Source: an uncultured Opitutaceae bacterium
Lineage (GTDB): Bacteria > Verrucomicrobiota > Verrucomicrobiia > Opitutales > Opitutaceae
Direction: 5' to 3'
DNA: 7,465 nt
Assembly (NCBI GenBank): GCA_937128785.1
Contig: CAKZMS010000071.1
Location: 1-7,465, forward strand
Shown here in pieces: positions 1-6,356 of this stretch. Under the pieces are notes generated by a model. That model worked only from the letters and a program-made list of their open reading frames with translations, ran no database searches and was not told the origin of the DNA. The translations under genes were made by a program, and so were the position numbers. How positions within the stretch are numbered: position 1 is the first letter of the stretch; each line of letters opens with the position of its first letter.

Positions 1-99
1 TACGCGGATGAGCTGCGGAGACTCCACCGGAGTGGGGGTTTGGACCTCGTAAAACGAAGCCGGAAGCTGCGCATAGGAGTTGTCGAAAGGGATGGCCAT
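1..99 (-). CDS. selO: SelO/YdiU protein adenylyltransferase, N-terminal fragment (runs off left edge)
   Basis: Only the first 33 codons are in the window, read leftwards from an ATG at 99. The peptide begins [18 protein letters not shown] and continues with a [11 protein letters not shown] segment. This pattern (a PFDNSY-LP-xFY opening followed by a PTPV turn) is how SelO/YdiU (formerly UPF0061) proteins begin. That family has a pseudokinase fold and transfers AMP from ATP to Ser/Thr/Tyr of protein substrates, with a proposed role in redox stress. The catalytic region lies outside the window, so activity cannot be judged. The gene is divergent from the hydrolase starting at 210, with 110 bases between the two starts. 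No Shine-Dalgarno sequence is visible before the ATG. The start is supported by agreement with the usual family N-terminus. The identification rests on a short peptide recognised from memory. Confidence 0.82.
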   Translation of the reverse strand, partial: MAIPFDNSYAQLPASFYEVQTPTPVESPQLIRV

Positions 100-209
100 G
101 GACTTACGCAACCGTAGCACGGATTTTTCCAAATGCGAATCGTGTCCAGTCCGTCCCTTTTAGATTCTCGCCAGCGATCGAGTGGGTGGTCAGTTTCCCC
201 TCCTACCCC

Positions 210-1103
210 ATGAAAGAGCGCCTTACTTCCCAAGACTTCGACCAGGAACTCCTGGATCTCTACGACTACTACGTTCACGGCCGTTTGGACCGCCGGGAAT
301 TTTTGGACCAAGCCAAGAAGTTTGCCGTGGGCGGCGCCACCGCCGCCGCCCTGCTCGGTATGTTGAATCCGCAATACGCGCTGGCCACGCAAGTCGAGCC
401 GGATGATGAGCGCATCAAGACCCAGCGGCTCAATTATGATTCCCCGGAAGGACACGGCGACATGCAGGGCCTGCTGGCCTGGCCGGCCAATGCGACGGGC
501 AAACTTCCCGCCGTGGTCGTGGTGCATGAGAACCGAGGCTTGAATCCCTATATCGAGGACGTGGTGCGCCGGTTGGCCTTGGCGGGCTATCTGGCGTTTG
601 GCCCGGATGCCTTGTATCCACTGGGTGGTTACCCGGGCAACGATGACGAGGGTCGCACCATGCAGCGGAAGCTGGAGCGCCCGAAGATCGTGGAAGACTT
701 CATCGCCGCAGCGAAGGTGCTGCACACGCATGAGCACTCCACCGGCAAGGTCGGGGTGGTGGGCTTCTGTTTTGGGGGCTACATGTCCAACACGCTGGCG
801 TGGCGGATTCCTGACATTATTTCCGCGGCCGTGCCCTACTACGGCGGCCAACCCAGTGCCGAGGAAGCCGCCCTGATCAAGGCGCCGCTCCTAATTCACT
901 ACGGGGAACTCGACCAACGCGTGAATGCGGGATGGCCGGCCTACGAGGAAGCGCTCAAGGCCAACGATATCGACTACACGATGCACATGTATCCGGGCGC
1001 GAACCACGGCTTCCACAACGATACAACTCCACGTTACGACGAAGACTCCGCCGAACTCTCCTGGGAACGCACCTTGGCGTTCTTCGACCAGCACCTGCGC
1101 TGA
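210..1103 (+). CDS. yghX: YghX-type dienelactone hydrolase family protein with Tat-like leader
   Basis: A 297-residue alpha/beta hydrolase of the dienelactone hydrolase (DLH) family. The putative triad is visible: nucleophile Cys187 in GFCFGG, Asp235 in GELDQR and His266 in GANHGFHND. The family Glu sits at residue 107 in HENRG. The whole sequence follows E. coli YghX closely as I remember it ([32 protein letters not shown]). The natural substrate of YghX-type proteins is not established, and a carboxylic ester or lactone hydrolase is the safe reading. Residues 27-59 (DRREFL, a hydrophobic stretch, then a YALA end) look like a twin-arginine signal, although the preceding region of about 27 residues is long. 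A GTG at 186 would add 8 residues. I prefer the ATG at 210 because [10 protein letters not shown] matches the family start. No Shine-Dalgarno is seen. It converges with the beta-helix gene, leaving 20 bases and no recognisable terminator hairpin between them. Confidence 0.93.
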   Translation: MKERLTSQDFDQELLDLYDYYVHGRLDRREFLDQAKKFAVGGATAAALLGMLNPQYALATQVEPDDERIKTQRLNYDSPEGHGDMQGLLAWPANATGKLPAVVVVHENRGLNPYIEDVVRRLALAGYLAFGPDALYPLGGYPGNDDEGRTMQRKLERPKIVEDFIAAAKVLHTHEHSTGKVGVVGFCFGGYMSNTLAWRIPDIISAAVPYYGGQPSAEEAALIKAPLLIHYGELDQRVNAGWPAYEEALKANDIDYTMHMYPGANHGFHNDTTPRYDEDSAELSWERTLAFFDQHLR

Positions 1104-1123
1104 TTCCGCAACCCTCGCCGCGC

Positions 1124-3826
1124 CTACGGGATCGCGTAGATCTCGACCAACGCCTCACCGGTATCGCCGGACGCGCCGCTGACCTGCACGGTGTAGGAAC
1201 CGGGGTCGAGGGTGAGTTGTAGGGCGGCGTCCCTGCTGCCGGGTGTCAGGGCGAAAGCTCCCAGCGGGGTGAACGTGGTGCGCAGTGGCCCCCACCAGTT
1301 GTCGTTCTCCGCCACCTTGGTCTGGGCGGCATCAAACACGCGAAGCAACGGGTCCGCCAGGGCGCCCGATACCCCGAAGTCGGCCAGGGTGGGTCCCACT
1401 CCGCGAATCAACACGGTTCGCGGGGTCGTTCCCTCAATGACAAAACCGGCGATCAATACCTGGTCTCCGTCGCCCACAAAATTGCGAGCGGACACGTTGG
1501 TGATCTCAATGGCATCATCATCCCCCGCGTCGTACGCCTCGAGCAGCACGATGCCTTCGCCGGTGCCCTGGATGTGGGCGGTGTGGGGTCCATGCACGGG
1601 CTGGACCAGGGCGGCGTCGGTACTGCCCGAATCGAAGGGGAAGGCGCCGAGCTCGGCCATGGTCGGAGCCAGGGTTTCGGTCCAGTCGTCGTTCTCGGCC
1701 ACCGCGGTGTTGCCCGCATCATAGATGGTCATGCGGGGGTCCGGATGGGCTCCGGTCAGAAAGGCGGACAGCCCCGGCCCGACCGCGCGCACGAGCAGGT
1801 CCTTGGCGCCGCCGTCCGTGACGAAGCCTACGATCAGGTTCTGGTTGGGCGCCAGCGGGGTGCGCACGGAGAGGTTGGTCAGGCGACTGTCCGAGGCGGG
1901 AATTTCGTCGGAGGCGGGACTCCAGTCCGGCCCCGGCACCCAGAATTCCCCGCCCACCTCGTAGGCGCCGACGTCGGGGGCGGATCCCACGAATCCGTCG
2001 GTGATGCCGGCGACGGTTTCGCCCGCATCGATGAGGGGGCTGCCGGCTTGCAGCATGAAATTGGACTGGGCGATGGAAACAAACGGGGCGGTGGCGGCTT
2101 GGCGGTTGTTGCGGAAGGTATTGTCGAGGGTCTCGTCCTCGGTGACGTTGCCGGCGCCTGAGTCCCACCACGTCCGGGTGTCGGACAGGTTGTTGATCAG
2201 GATGTTGTCGCGCACATCCGTCGGCACGCCGTTGCGTACGGGTATCCAGGAAAGGATGACGGCGTAGTCCTGCCCCTCGTCGTCATCGTAACCGACGTTC
2301 CAGAATGTGTTGTTGTAGATCTCGTTTTCGACGGCGGTCCAGTTGAAGTGGAGTCCGCCCCACTCAACGTCCCAGACCACGTTGTGGTGCACCCGGAACC
2401 CGGCGGCGTTGTTGTCCAGGTAGATGCCGGTGGAGTGGCCCGAGGTGTAGTAGGGGGAGTAGGCGCTGTAGAACCAGTTGTGGTGAATCTCGACGTCCAC
2501 CGGGGTGCTGTTGCCCGTGACGTAGAAGAGGCCGCCGTCGGTGTTGGCCAGCAGGCCGTCGGAAATCTCGTTGTAGCTGAGGACGCTGCCCGGGCCGGTG
2601 ACCCGGGTCACGTCGCGGGCCGATCCGTAGATGCGGTTGCGGGTGACGAGGGCGTTGGGGCCGCTGGAGCGCAGGGGACTGCAGTGGTTTCCTTGCTTGT
2701 CGAAGTTCCGGATAATGCAGTTGCGCACCGTCGTGTTGGTGGCGTTCATCCCGATGTTGATCCCGGTGGCGGAGCCCTCCTCGACGAGGGAGCGTTCGAT
2801 GGTGTTGTCGGTCCCGTAGAACAACACGGCCGCGCCGCCGGCCACGGCACCGTCGGCGTCAGTGATGAGGGTGTTCACGCATTCGCGGACGATCAGGTTG
2901 GTGAACGTGTTGTGGTCGCCGTTGATTCGCAGGGGCGCTCCAAAGAATGTCAGGCCGTCGATCTCGATGTGGTCACGCGACAGATCGAGCGTGCGTTCCC
3001 GCACGGCCACCTCGACGGTGCCGGCGGCCGGGTGCACGCCACCAGGGGCCTGGTAGTAGAGGGTCTCGGTGGCCTCGTCGTAGTACCACTCCCGGTCGTT
3101 GACCAGGGCCTCCAGCTTGCCCATCAGGTAGAAGATGCCCCGGTGGCCGTTTTCCAGGCGGCTGGGACTGTGGGTGCCGAACGGCCAGAAGTCGGGAAAA
3201 GGGGTGAATGAAAGCCGGTTGGCGGCGGCATCGATTCCCGTAATCTGGCGCTGCACCGCACAGCCACTGTGGGCGCCCAGCCAGAACATGACGCCCTCAT
3301 CCCAATAATCAGGCAGGTCGTCGTGGGTGATGAAGGAATCACTGTAGGAGCCGGCCGTCGTCTTGATGTGGTAGGCGTCGTAGGTAAAGGGATTGCCGTC
3401 GGTGTCGTTGGGCCAGCGCGCCAACTGCTGGGCGGCATCGTTGAAGAAGACCATGTTCTGGTTGCCGAGGGGCATGTTGACGGAGGCGGCCCGATGGATC
3501 TTCCCCGCGTGCACCTCCCAACCGGTAACCGACTCGGTCGCGGAAACGACCACGGTCTCGCCCGGGGCAGCCTGGTAACGGATGGGCGATGCGGCGGTGC
3601 CGTCGGCTCCGGGCCGCAGCAGCTCCCGGTAGGTCCCGGCGTGGATGATACAGGTGTCTCCCGCCACCATCACCGCGGAGGCCTGGGTAATGGTGTGGAA
3701 GGGAAAGGCGGCGGAGCCATCCTGGGTCGTCTCCCGGGATGCCTGGTTCACGTGATACTCCACCCCCAAAGCCAGAGGAGCGGCGAGAAGAACGATGGCG
3801 GCGAGGAAACACCGGAACGATTGCAT
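1124..3826 (-). CDS. Secreted right-handed parallel beta-helix protein with two C-terminal repeat modules
   Basis: A 900-residue protein. Residues 1-21 form a Sec signal peptide (MQSFRCFLAAIVLLAAPLALG). Residues 22-110 form a DUF1565-like opening: YHVNQAS, a DGS turn, FPFHTITQAS, then AGDTCIIHAGTYRE. This is typical of pectin-lyase-like beta-helix enzymes. Residues ~285-590 carry the repeating coils, with many N-rich turns (IHHNWFY, VHHNVVWDV, IYNNTFWNV). The helix closes with a SPLIDAG...PDVGAYE cap at ~596-623. Two related C-terminal modules follow. Folds of this kind occur in polysaccharide lyases (PL6-like) and beta-helix glycoside hydrolases (GH120, GH141), so a role in extracellular glycan breakdown is likely. 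I cannot assign a family, substrate or catalytic residues. A GTG at 3883 would add 19 residues ahead of the signal peptide. The ATG at 3826 is preferred because it puts the signal peptide at the N-terminus. The lipoprotein gene upstream is on the same strand, 121 bases away. Confidence 0.9.
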   Translation of the reverse strand: MQSFRCFLAAIVLLAAPLALGVEYHVNQASRETTQDGSAAFPFHTITQASAVMVAGDTCIIHAGTYRELLRPGADGTAASPIRYQAAPGETVVVSATESVTGWEVHAGKIHRAASVNMPLGNQNMVFFNDAAQQLARWPNDTDGNPFTYDAYHIKTTAGSYSDSFITHDDLPDYWDEGVMFWLGAHSGCAVQRQITGIDAAANRLSFTPFPDFWPFGTHSPSRLENGHRGIFYLMGKLEALVNDREWYYDEATETLYYQAPGGVHPAAGTVEVAVRERTLDLSRDHIEIDGLTFFGAPLRINGDHNTFTNLIVRECVNTLITDADGAVAGGAAVLFYGTDNTIERSLVEEGSATGINIGMNATNTTVRNCIIRNFDKQGNHCSPLRSSGPNALVTRNRIYGSARDVTRVTGPGSVLSYNEISDGLLANTDGGLFYVTGNSTPVDVEIHHNWFYSAYSPYYTSGHSTGIYLDNNAAGFRVHHNVVWDVEWGGLHFNWTAVENEIYNNTFWNVGYDDDEGQDYAVILSWIPVRNGVPTDVRDNILINNLSDTRTWWDSGAGNVTEDETLDNTFRNNRQAATAPFVSIAQSNFMLQAGSPLIDAGETVAGITDGFVGSAPDVGAYEVGGEFWVPGPDWSPASDEIPASDSRLTNLSVRTPLAPNQNLIVGFVTDGGAKDLLVRAVGPGLSAFLTGAHPDPRMTIYDAGNTAVAENDDWTETLAPTMAELGAFPFDSGSTDAALVQPVHGPHTAHIQGTGEGIVLLEAYDAGDDDAIEITNVSARNFVGDGDQVLIAGFVIEGTTPRTVLIRGVGPTLADFGVSGALADPLLRVFDAAQTKVAENDNWWGPLRTTFTPLGAFALTPGSRDAALQLTLDPGSYTVQVSGASGDTGEALVEIYAIP
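1127..1891 (-). repeat. Tandem C-terminal protein modules (2 x ~127 residues)
   Basis: The last 255 residues of the beta-helix protein (646-900) are two copies of one module. Copy 1 is residues 646-772 (1511-1891) and copy 2 is residues 773-900 (1127-1510). Matching landmarks in order are: TNLSVR / TNVSAR; LIVGFV / LIAGFV; LLVRAVGPGLSAF / VLIRGVGPTLADF; DPRMTIYDA / DPLLRVFDA; VAENDDW / VAENDNW; LGAFPF / LGAFAL; GSTDAAL / GSRDAAL; LLEAYD / LVEIYA. The copies have diverged well beyond DNA-level identity, so this is an old duplication or a standard two-module architecture. From memory, modules with the NLSVR...GFV...RGVGP...ENDDW...GAF...GSxDAAL pattern are frequent at the C-termini of secreted Verrucomicrobiota proteins. 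Their function is unknown to me. Surface anchoring, secretion sorting or glycan binding are all possible. Confidence 0.88.
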
Positions 3827-3947
3827 GCAATATGTAAATGCCTGATCGGCAGTCTTCGCACGCGGAAAGTTCCCCCCGTTCACTTAAACGGTAAACGAAG
3901 TGGAGGTGTGGGCGGCGGACTGAAGGGATCCGGCCGGCGAGTGGTTC

Positions 3948-5339
3948 TCAGTTCCCGTAGACCCAGGCTGTCATCTCGTCGGCGAGTTGCTCCAGATCTA
4001 TCCCCAATTGCTCGCGGTTCACGGTCACGACCTGTTGCGACATCCGGACGGGGAGTGACTCGGCGCCGTGGTAGGCACCGAGGATGGCTCCGGCGAGGGC
4101 GGCCACGGTGTCGTTGTCGCGGCCGTAGTTGGTGATGAATACCATCGTCGGTTCGAACTTGAAGTCGTGGAAGAGCATCGCCGTAAGCGTGATCAAATAA
4201 ATTTCGGCGGGGTGAAATGACACCTCGCGGTTGGCTTCATCCAACATGTCGAAAGCGCGACGTAGTTGGGCGTAGGCGAGGGGATCGAGGTGAGCGAAGG
4301 CTTCGGGGACGTCCATCGGTTCTGCCTCGGGATCGAGCTCGACCGCTCGCGCCTCCATCGCGATGCGGCGGGCGTGTTGGAAAAATCGATACGCACTGCG
4401 GCCCACCAGGCGACTGGCGAAGTAACCCTCGGGGTCGACCGAGCGGTTCACGTTGAGAATCTTGTCGTGGGGGCGTGAGCCGGAACGACGTTCGTTGTCG
4501 GGCGTAAAGCCCGACCCACGGGGAACTGCATCCTCTGAGGTGGGTCGGGCTTTATGCCCGACTTGCGTTGGGTCGGCGGCAAAGGCGGCGGCAGTCATTG
4601 CGGCCACCAGCCCGGTAAGATCGCGGGCGTAGCCGAGATCGAAGATGCCGAGTTCGTAGGCGAGTTGGTAAGCGGCTTCCGGGTCAGCGGGTCGGGCGGC
4701 GGCCAGCATGGGCGCGTAGAGCATGCCGGCGCAGGTCATTTCGCCGCCGTAGAATTTGTGCAGCGCGTTGCTGTAGCCAGCTAGGTCGTCCTCCGCGTAG
4801 GGCTTGGCGATGAGCGCCCACTCCTGCAGAAAATTCATCTTCATGAGCTTCTCCTCGTAAGGCTGGGGGTCGAAGCCCTCGGTCGCCTTCAGTTGGGCGA
4901 TCCGCTGTTCGTAGCGCGCGACCAGAAACGAAGCAAAGTCGGTGGCGGATTCCTGGCCGGGAGTTTGGGTGCGGAGGAAATCGATGGTGATTTCCTTCCA
5001 GCGGGTGTCGTCGGTGGTGCCGCCGGCGGGCAGGTTGTGTTTCCACGTCCCCTCGGCGGACGGAGCCCGCACCATGTCATCGAGTTGTTCGACGAAGCCG
5101 TAGTCGAATTGGATGGCGTCGCGGCGCCACATCTCGGAGGGAGCCCCCATGGCATCCCCGATGGCGGATCCGATGAGCAATCCCAGCACTTTGTCGTGGT
5201 AGACTTCACGGGGGAGGGCAGGAACAGTGGCTGGTGGGGACACTGATGCCACCGAAGAGGTAGCTGACGACGGGGAAGTCGTCTCACAACCGGTCGTGAA
5301 GATCAGGATGGAGACCAGCAGACAAGCGAGGCGGGGCAT
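3948..5339 (-). CDS. ADP-ribosylglycohydrolase-family lipoprotein with in-frame palindromic insert
   Basis: A 463-residue protein. The N-terminus MPRLACLLVSILIFTTGC is a lipoprotein signal peptide with Cys18 as the lipidated residue (TTGC, a slightly weak lipobox). A Ser/Thr/Pro/Val-rich linker follows to about residue 42. The ADP-ribosylglycohydrolase (DraG/ARH) fold comes next. Both halves of its dinuclear metal site are visible: GSAIGDAMGAPSE (57-69) with TTDDT (108-112), and GRDNDTVAALAGAILGA (406-422). Family members remove ADP-ribose from proteins or hydrolyse related ADP-ribose compounds, and most are cytoplasmic, so the export signal is notable. Residues 260-281 are encoded by an inverted-repeat element (4497-4562) that interrupts the expected run from AAFAADPTQ to DKILNVNRSVDPEGYF. 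A GTG at 5432 would extend the frame by 31 residues, but that stretch is polar, falls in an intergenic repeat and would bury the signal peptide. No strong Shine-Dalgarno is seen. It may be co-transcribed with the beta-helix gene downstream. Confidence 0.9.
   Translation of the reverse strand: MPRLACLLVSILIFTTGCETTSPSSATSSVASVSPPATVPALPREVYHDKVLGLLIGSAIGDAMGAPSEMWRRDAIQFDYGFVEQLDDMVRAPSAEGTWKHNLPAGGTTDDTRWKEITIDFLRTQTPGQESATDFASFLVARYEQRIAQLKATEGFDPQPYEEKLMKMNFLQEWALIAKPYAEDDLAGYSNALHKFYGGEMTCAGMLYAPMLAAARPADPEAAYQLAYELGIFDLGYARDLTGLVAAMTAAAFAADPTQVGHKARPTSEDAVPRGSGFTPDNERRSGSRPHDKILNVNRSVDPEGYFASRLVGRSAYRFFQHARRIAMEARAVELDPEAEPMDVPEAFAHLDPLAYAQLRRAFDMLDEANREVSFHPAEIYLITLTAMLFHDFKFEPTMVFITNYGRDNDTVAALAGAILGAYHGAESLPVRMSQQVVTVNREQLGIDLEQLADEMTAWVYGN
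4497..4562. repeat. REP/RPE-like palindromic element inside a coding sequence
   Basis: Two 23-base arms (4497-4519 and 4540-4562) are inverted copies that pair at 22 of 23 positions. They are separated by a 20-base spacer (4520-4539). Each arm is itself a hairpin: GTCGGGC, a 5-base loop (GTAAA on the left; TTTAT as read on the plus strand on the right), then GCCCGAC or its equivalent, plus a CCAC/GTGG foot. The unit can therefore fold either as one long stem or as two small hairpins, like bacterial REP pairs. Its 66 bases equal 22 codons and its ends coincide with codon boundaries of the host gene, where it encodes residues 260-281 without a stop. A 5-base-stem hairpin (AACGA-CGT-TCGTT, 4484-4496) abuts the left arm, so the full insert may be larger. 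TT occurs directly outside both ends, a possible but weak 2-base target duplication. No other copy occurs in this window. Its mobility is inferred from structure and position. Confidence 0.82.
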
Positions 5340-5411
5340 GCCTGATTGCTGCAGGTCCGACGGTTCGGGGGCAACGCTGTTCGGAGCAGGACCCGATCGA
5401 TTCTGCCGTCT

Positions 5412-5441
5412 CAATTCGTCACGGACTTTCACTGATTTTCA
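5412..5441. repeat. Three tandem degenerate decamers in intergenic region
   Basis: The 167-base divergent gap between the lipoprotein gene and the plus-strand gene at 5507 contains three consecutive 10-base units at 5412-5421, 5422-5431 and 5432-5441. Read on the minus strand these are TGACGAATTG, TGAAAGTCCG and TGAAAATCAG. The last two agree at 8 of 10 positions and the first is more diverged. A related string (GGAAAAATCCGTG on the minus strand) occurs at 118-130 in the other divergent gap, ahead of selO. The units could be remnants of a dispersed intergenic repeat or a protein-binding array. The degeneracy makes chance hard to exclude. The rest of the gap (5340-5411 and 5442-5506) shows nothing I can assign with confidence. 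Confidence 0.4.
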
Positions 5442-5506
5442 GTCCTTTCCGGCTGGTGAATTATGACGATAGTGTTACAGTTTGATTCAATCGGTTACCC
5501 CGCCGC

Positions 5507-6286
5507 ATGGAATCCCATCTCTACCTCAGCCTCATACCCGAGGCGCTCATCTTATCGCAACTCCCGCCCGCCGAATTCGGCCGCTACATCGCTACGGGCT
5601 CCAAACGCCAGATCGAAGGGCCGGCCGTGTTTATCGAGGTGGATATGTCCGCCGACCTCGACGTTTTCCGGATCAAGGAAGCCATGGAACGCTGCGTCGC
5701 CCACGGCGATGGGTCGCCGCGTCGCTCGGTCTACGTCGCGATCCACGACGTGCTCCAGCGGATGCCGCTCGACGCTCTGCAATGCGCCTATCTTACCACT
5801 CCCGCCGGAGTTTCCCTGCCCCTGCCTCCGGGGGACTGGACCGCGCGGGACGATCGGGAGGCCAACTTCCTCTATCAGGAGCTGGGTCCGGTCTACCCGC
5901 GGGTGGCGAGCCGATTGCGACCCAAGGCGTTTTGCGATGCCGTGACGGATCCAGACGAGTTTGTTTCGGTGCCGGCGATCGCGTTTCTTGATCTCAAAAT
6001 CGGCGGACTCGCCTACAACCCGGAGCGGATGGATGTGCCCGGCACGTTGTATTCAGTTTCTGATCACATCCGGGAGTGCTTCGACTCGTTGTCGGGCAAG
6101 GTCGGTCGGCCGACCAAGATTGTAAATCGCGGGCTGCGGCCCGACCTGTTGTTTTATTTGGTGCGCAGTGGATTGTTCGTCGGGGGCGGCGGGAAGATGA
6201 AATACTTCCCCATGCCTGATGCCGACACGATCGAGTCCGATCATCACCTGTGGTGGCATTCCGCTCAGGCGATGAAGGGCTACTGA
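5507..6286 (+). CDS. Conserved-looking protein of unknown function (259 residues)
   Basis: I do not recognise a characterised family. The protein opens MESHLYLSLIPEALILSQLP and then has PAEFGRYIATGSKRQ and PAVFIEVDMS. It shows no signal peptide and no membrane-length hydrophobic segment, so it is probably cytoplasmic. The sequence has the composition of a folded globular protein: mixed alpha/beta, aromatics spread along it, no low complexity. Noticeable segments are SVYVAIHDVLQRMPLDAL (~74-91), SVPAIAFLDLKIGGLAYNP (~150-168), a Gly-rich FVGGGGKMKYFPMP (~225-238) and a His/Trp-rich end (SDHHLWWHSAQAMKGY). No nucleotide-binding loop or familiar catalytic signature is evident. The ATG at 5507 is the first in frame after the upstream gap, and no Shine-Dalgarno precedes it. 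hppA starts 70 bases downstream on the same strand, so a shared transcript is possible. Uninterrupted length, composition and tidy spacing support a real gene. Confidence 0.85.
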   Translation: MESHLYLSLIPEALILSQLPPAEFGRYIATGSKRQIEGPAVFIEVDMSADLDVFRIKEAMERCVAHGDGSPRRSVYVAIHDVLQRMPLDALQCAYLTTPAGVSLPLPPGDWTARDDREANFLYQELGPVYPRVASRLRPKAFCDAVTDPDEFVSVPAIAFLDLKIGGLAYNPERMDVPGTLYSVSDHIRECFDSLSGKVGRPTKIVNRGLRPDLLFYLVRSGLFVGGGGKMKYFPMPDADTIESDHHLWWHSAQAMKGY

Positions 6287-6356
6287 GCCCGTTTCCCCTT
6301 TTTACCCCTAAACCTCACTTAGCCGGCGAATCCTCACCGGTGGTCCTTTGTTCACT

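Noticed and set aside
1104..1123. Bidirectional terminator between the convergent genes
   Set aside because: The 20-base gap has no inverted repeat or T-run that would support one.
2598..2611. Perfect 14-base palindrome GTGACCCGGGTCAC
   Set aside because: It encodes an ordinary VTRVT stretch inside the beta helix, with no partner copies or flanking structure. Probably chance in GC-rich coding DNA.
2348..3211. Long plus-strand open frame (287 codons) opposite the beta-helix gene
   Set aside because: It is a Val/Gly/Asp-rich antisense shadow of a clearly coding minus-strand gene, with no recognisable motif. Long antisense frames are expected at this GC content.
3827..3947. Terminator or promoter between the two minus-strand genes
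   Set aside because: Only a CCGGCCGG palindrome and a 4-base-stem hairpin are visible, and neither is convincing.
3269..4135. Plus-strand open frame (288 codons) spanning the beta-helix start and the end of the lipoprotein gene
   Set aside because: It crosses two real genes and their gap, ends in a low-complexity Arg/Gly run and has no domain signal.
5340..5432. Alternative GTG start at 5432 extending the lipoprotein by 31 residues
   Set aside because: The extension is polar, comes from intergenic repeat sequence and would place the signal peptide internally.
5460..5490. Minus-strand promoter-like pair TTGAAT and CATAAT upstream of the lipoprotein gene
   Set aside because: The spacing is 19 bases, the -35 matches only 4 of 6 positions, and it lies about 120 bases from the start codon. 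Too weak to list.
6104..6115. Perfect 12-base palindrome GGTCGGCCGACC
   Set aside because: It is embedded in coding sequence with no second copy, and short palindromes of G and C are common here.
6287..6356. Regulatory element ahead of hppA
   Set aside because: The 70-base gap holds a pyrimidine-rich stretch and short CCGG repeats, but no recognisable riboswitch, terminator or promoter.
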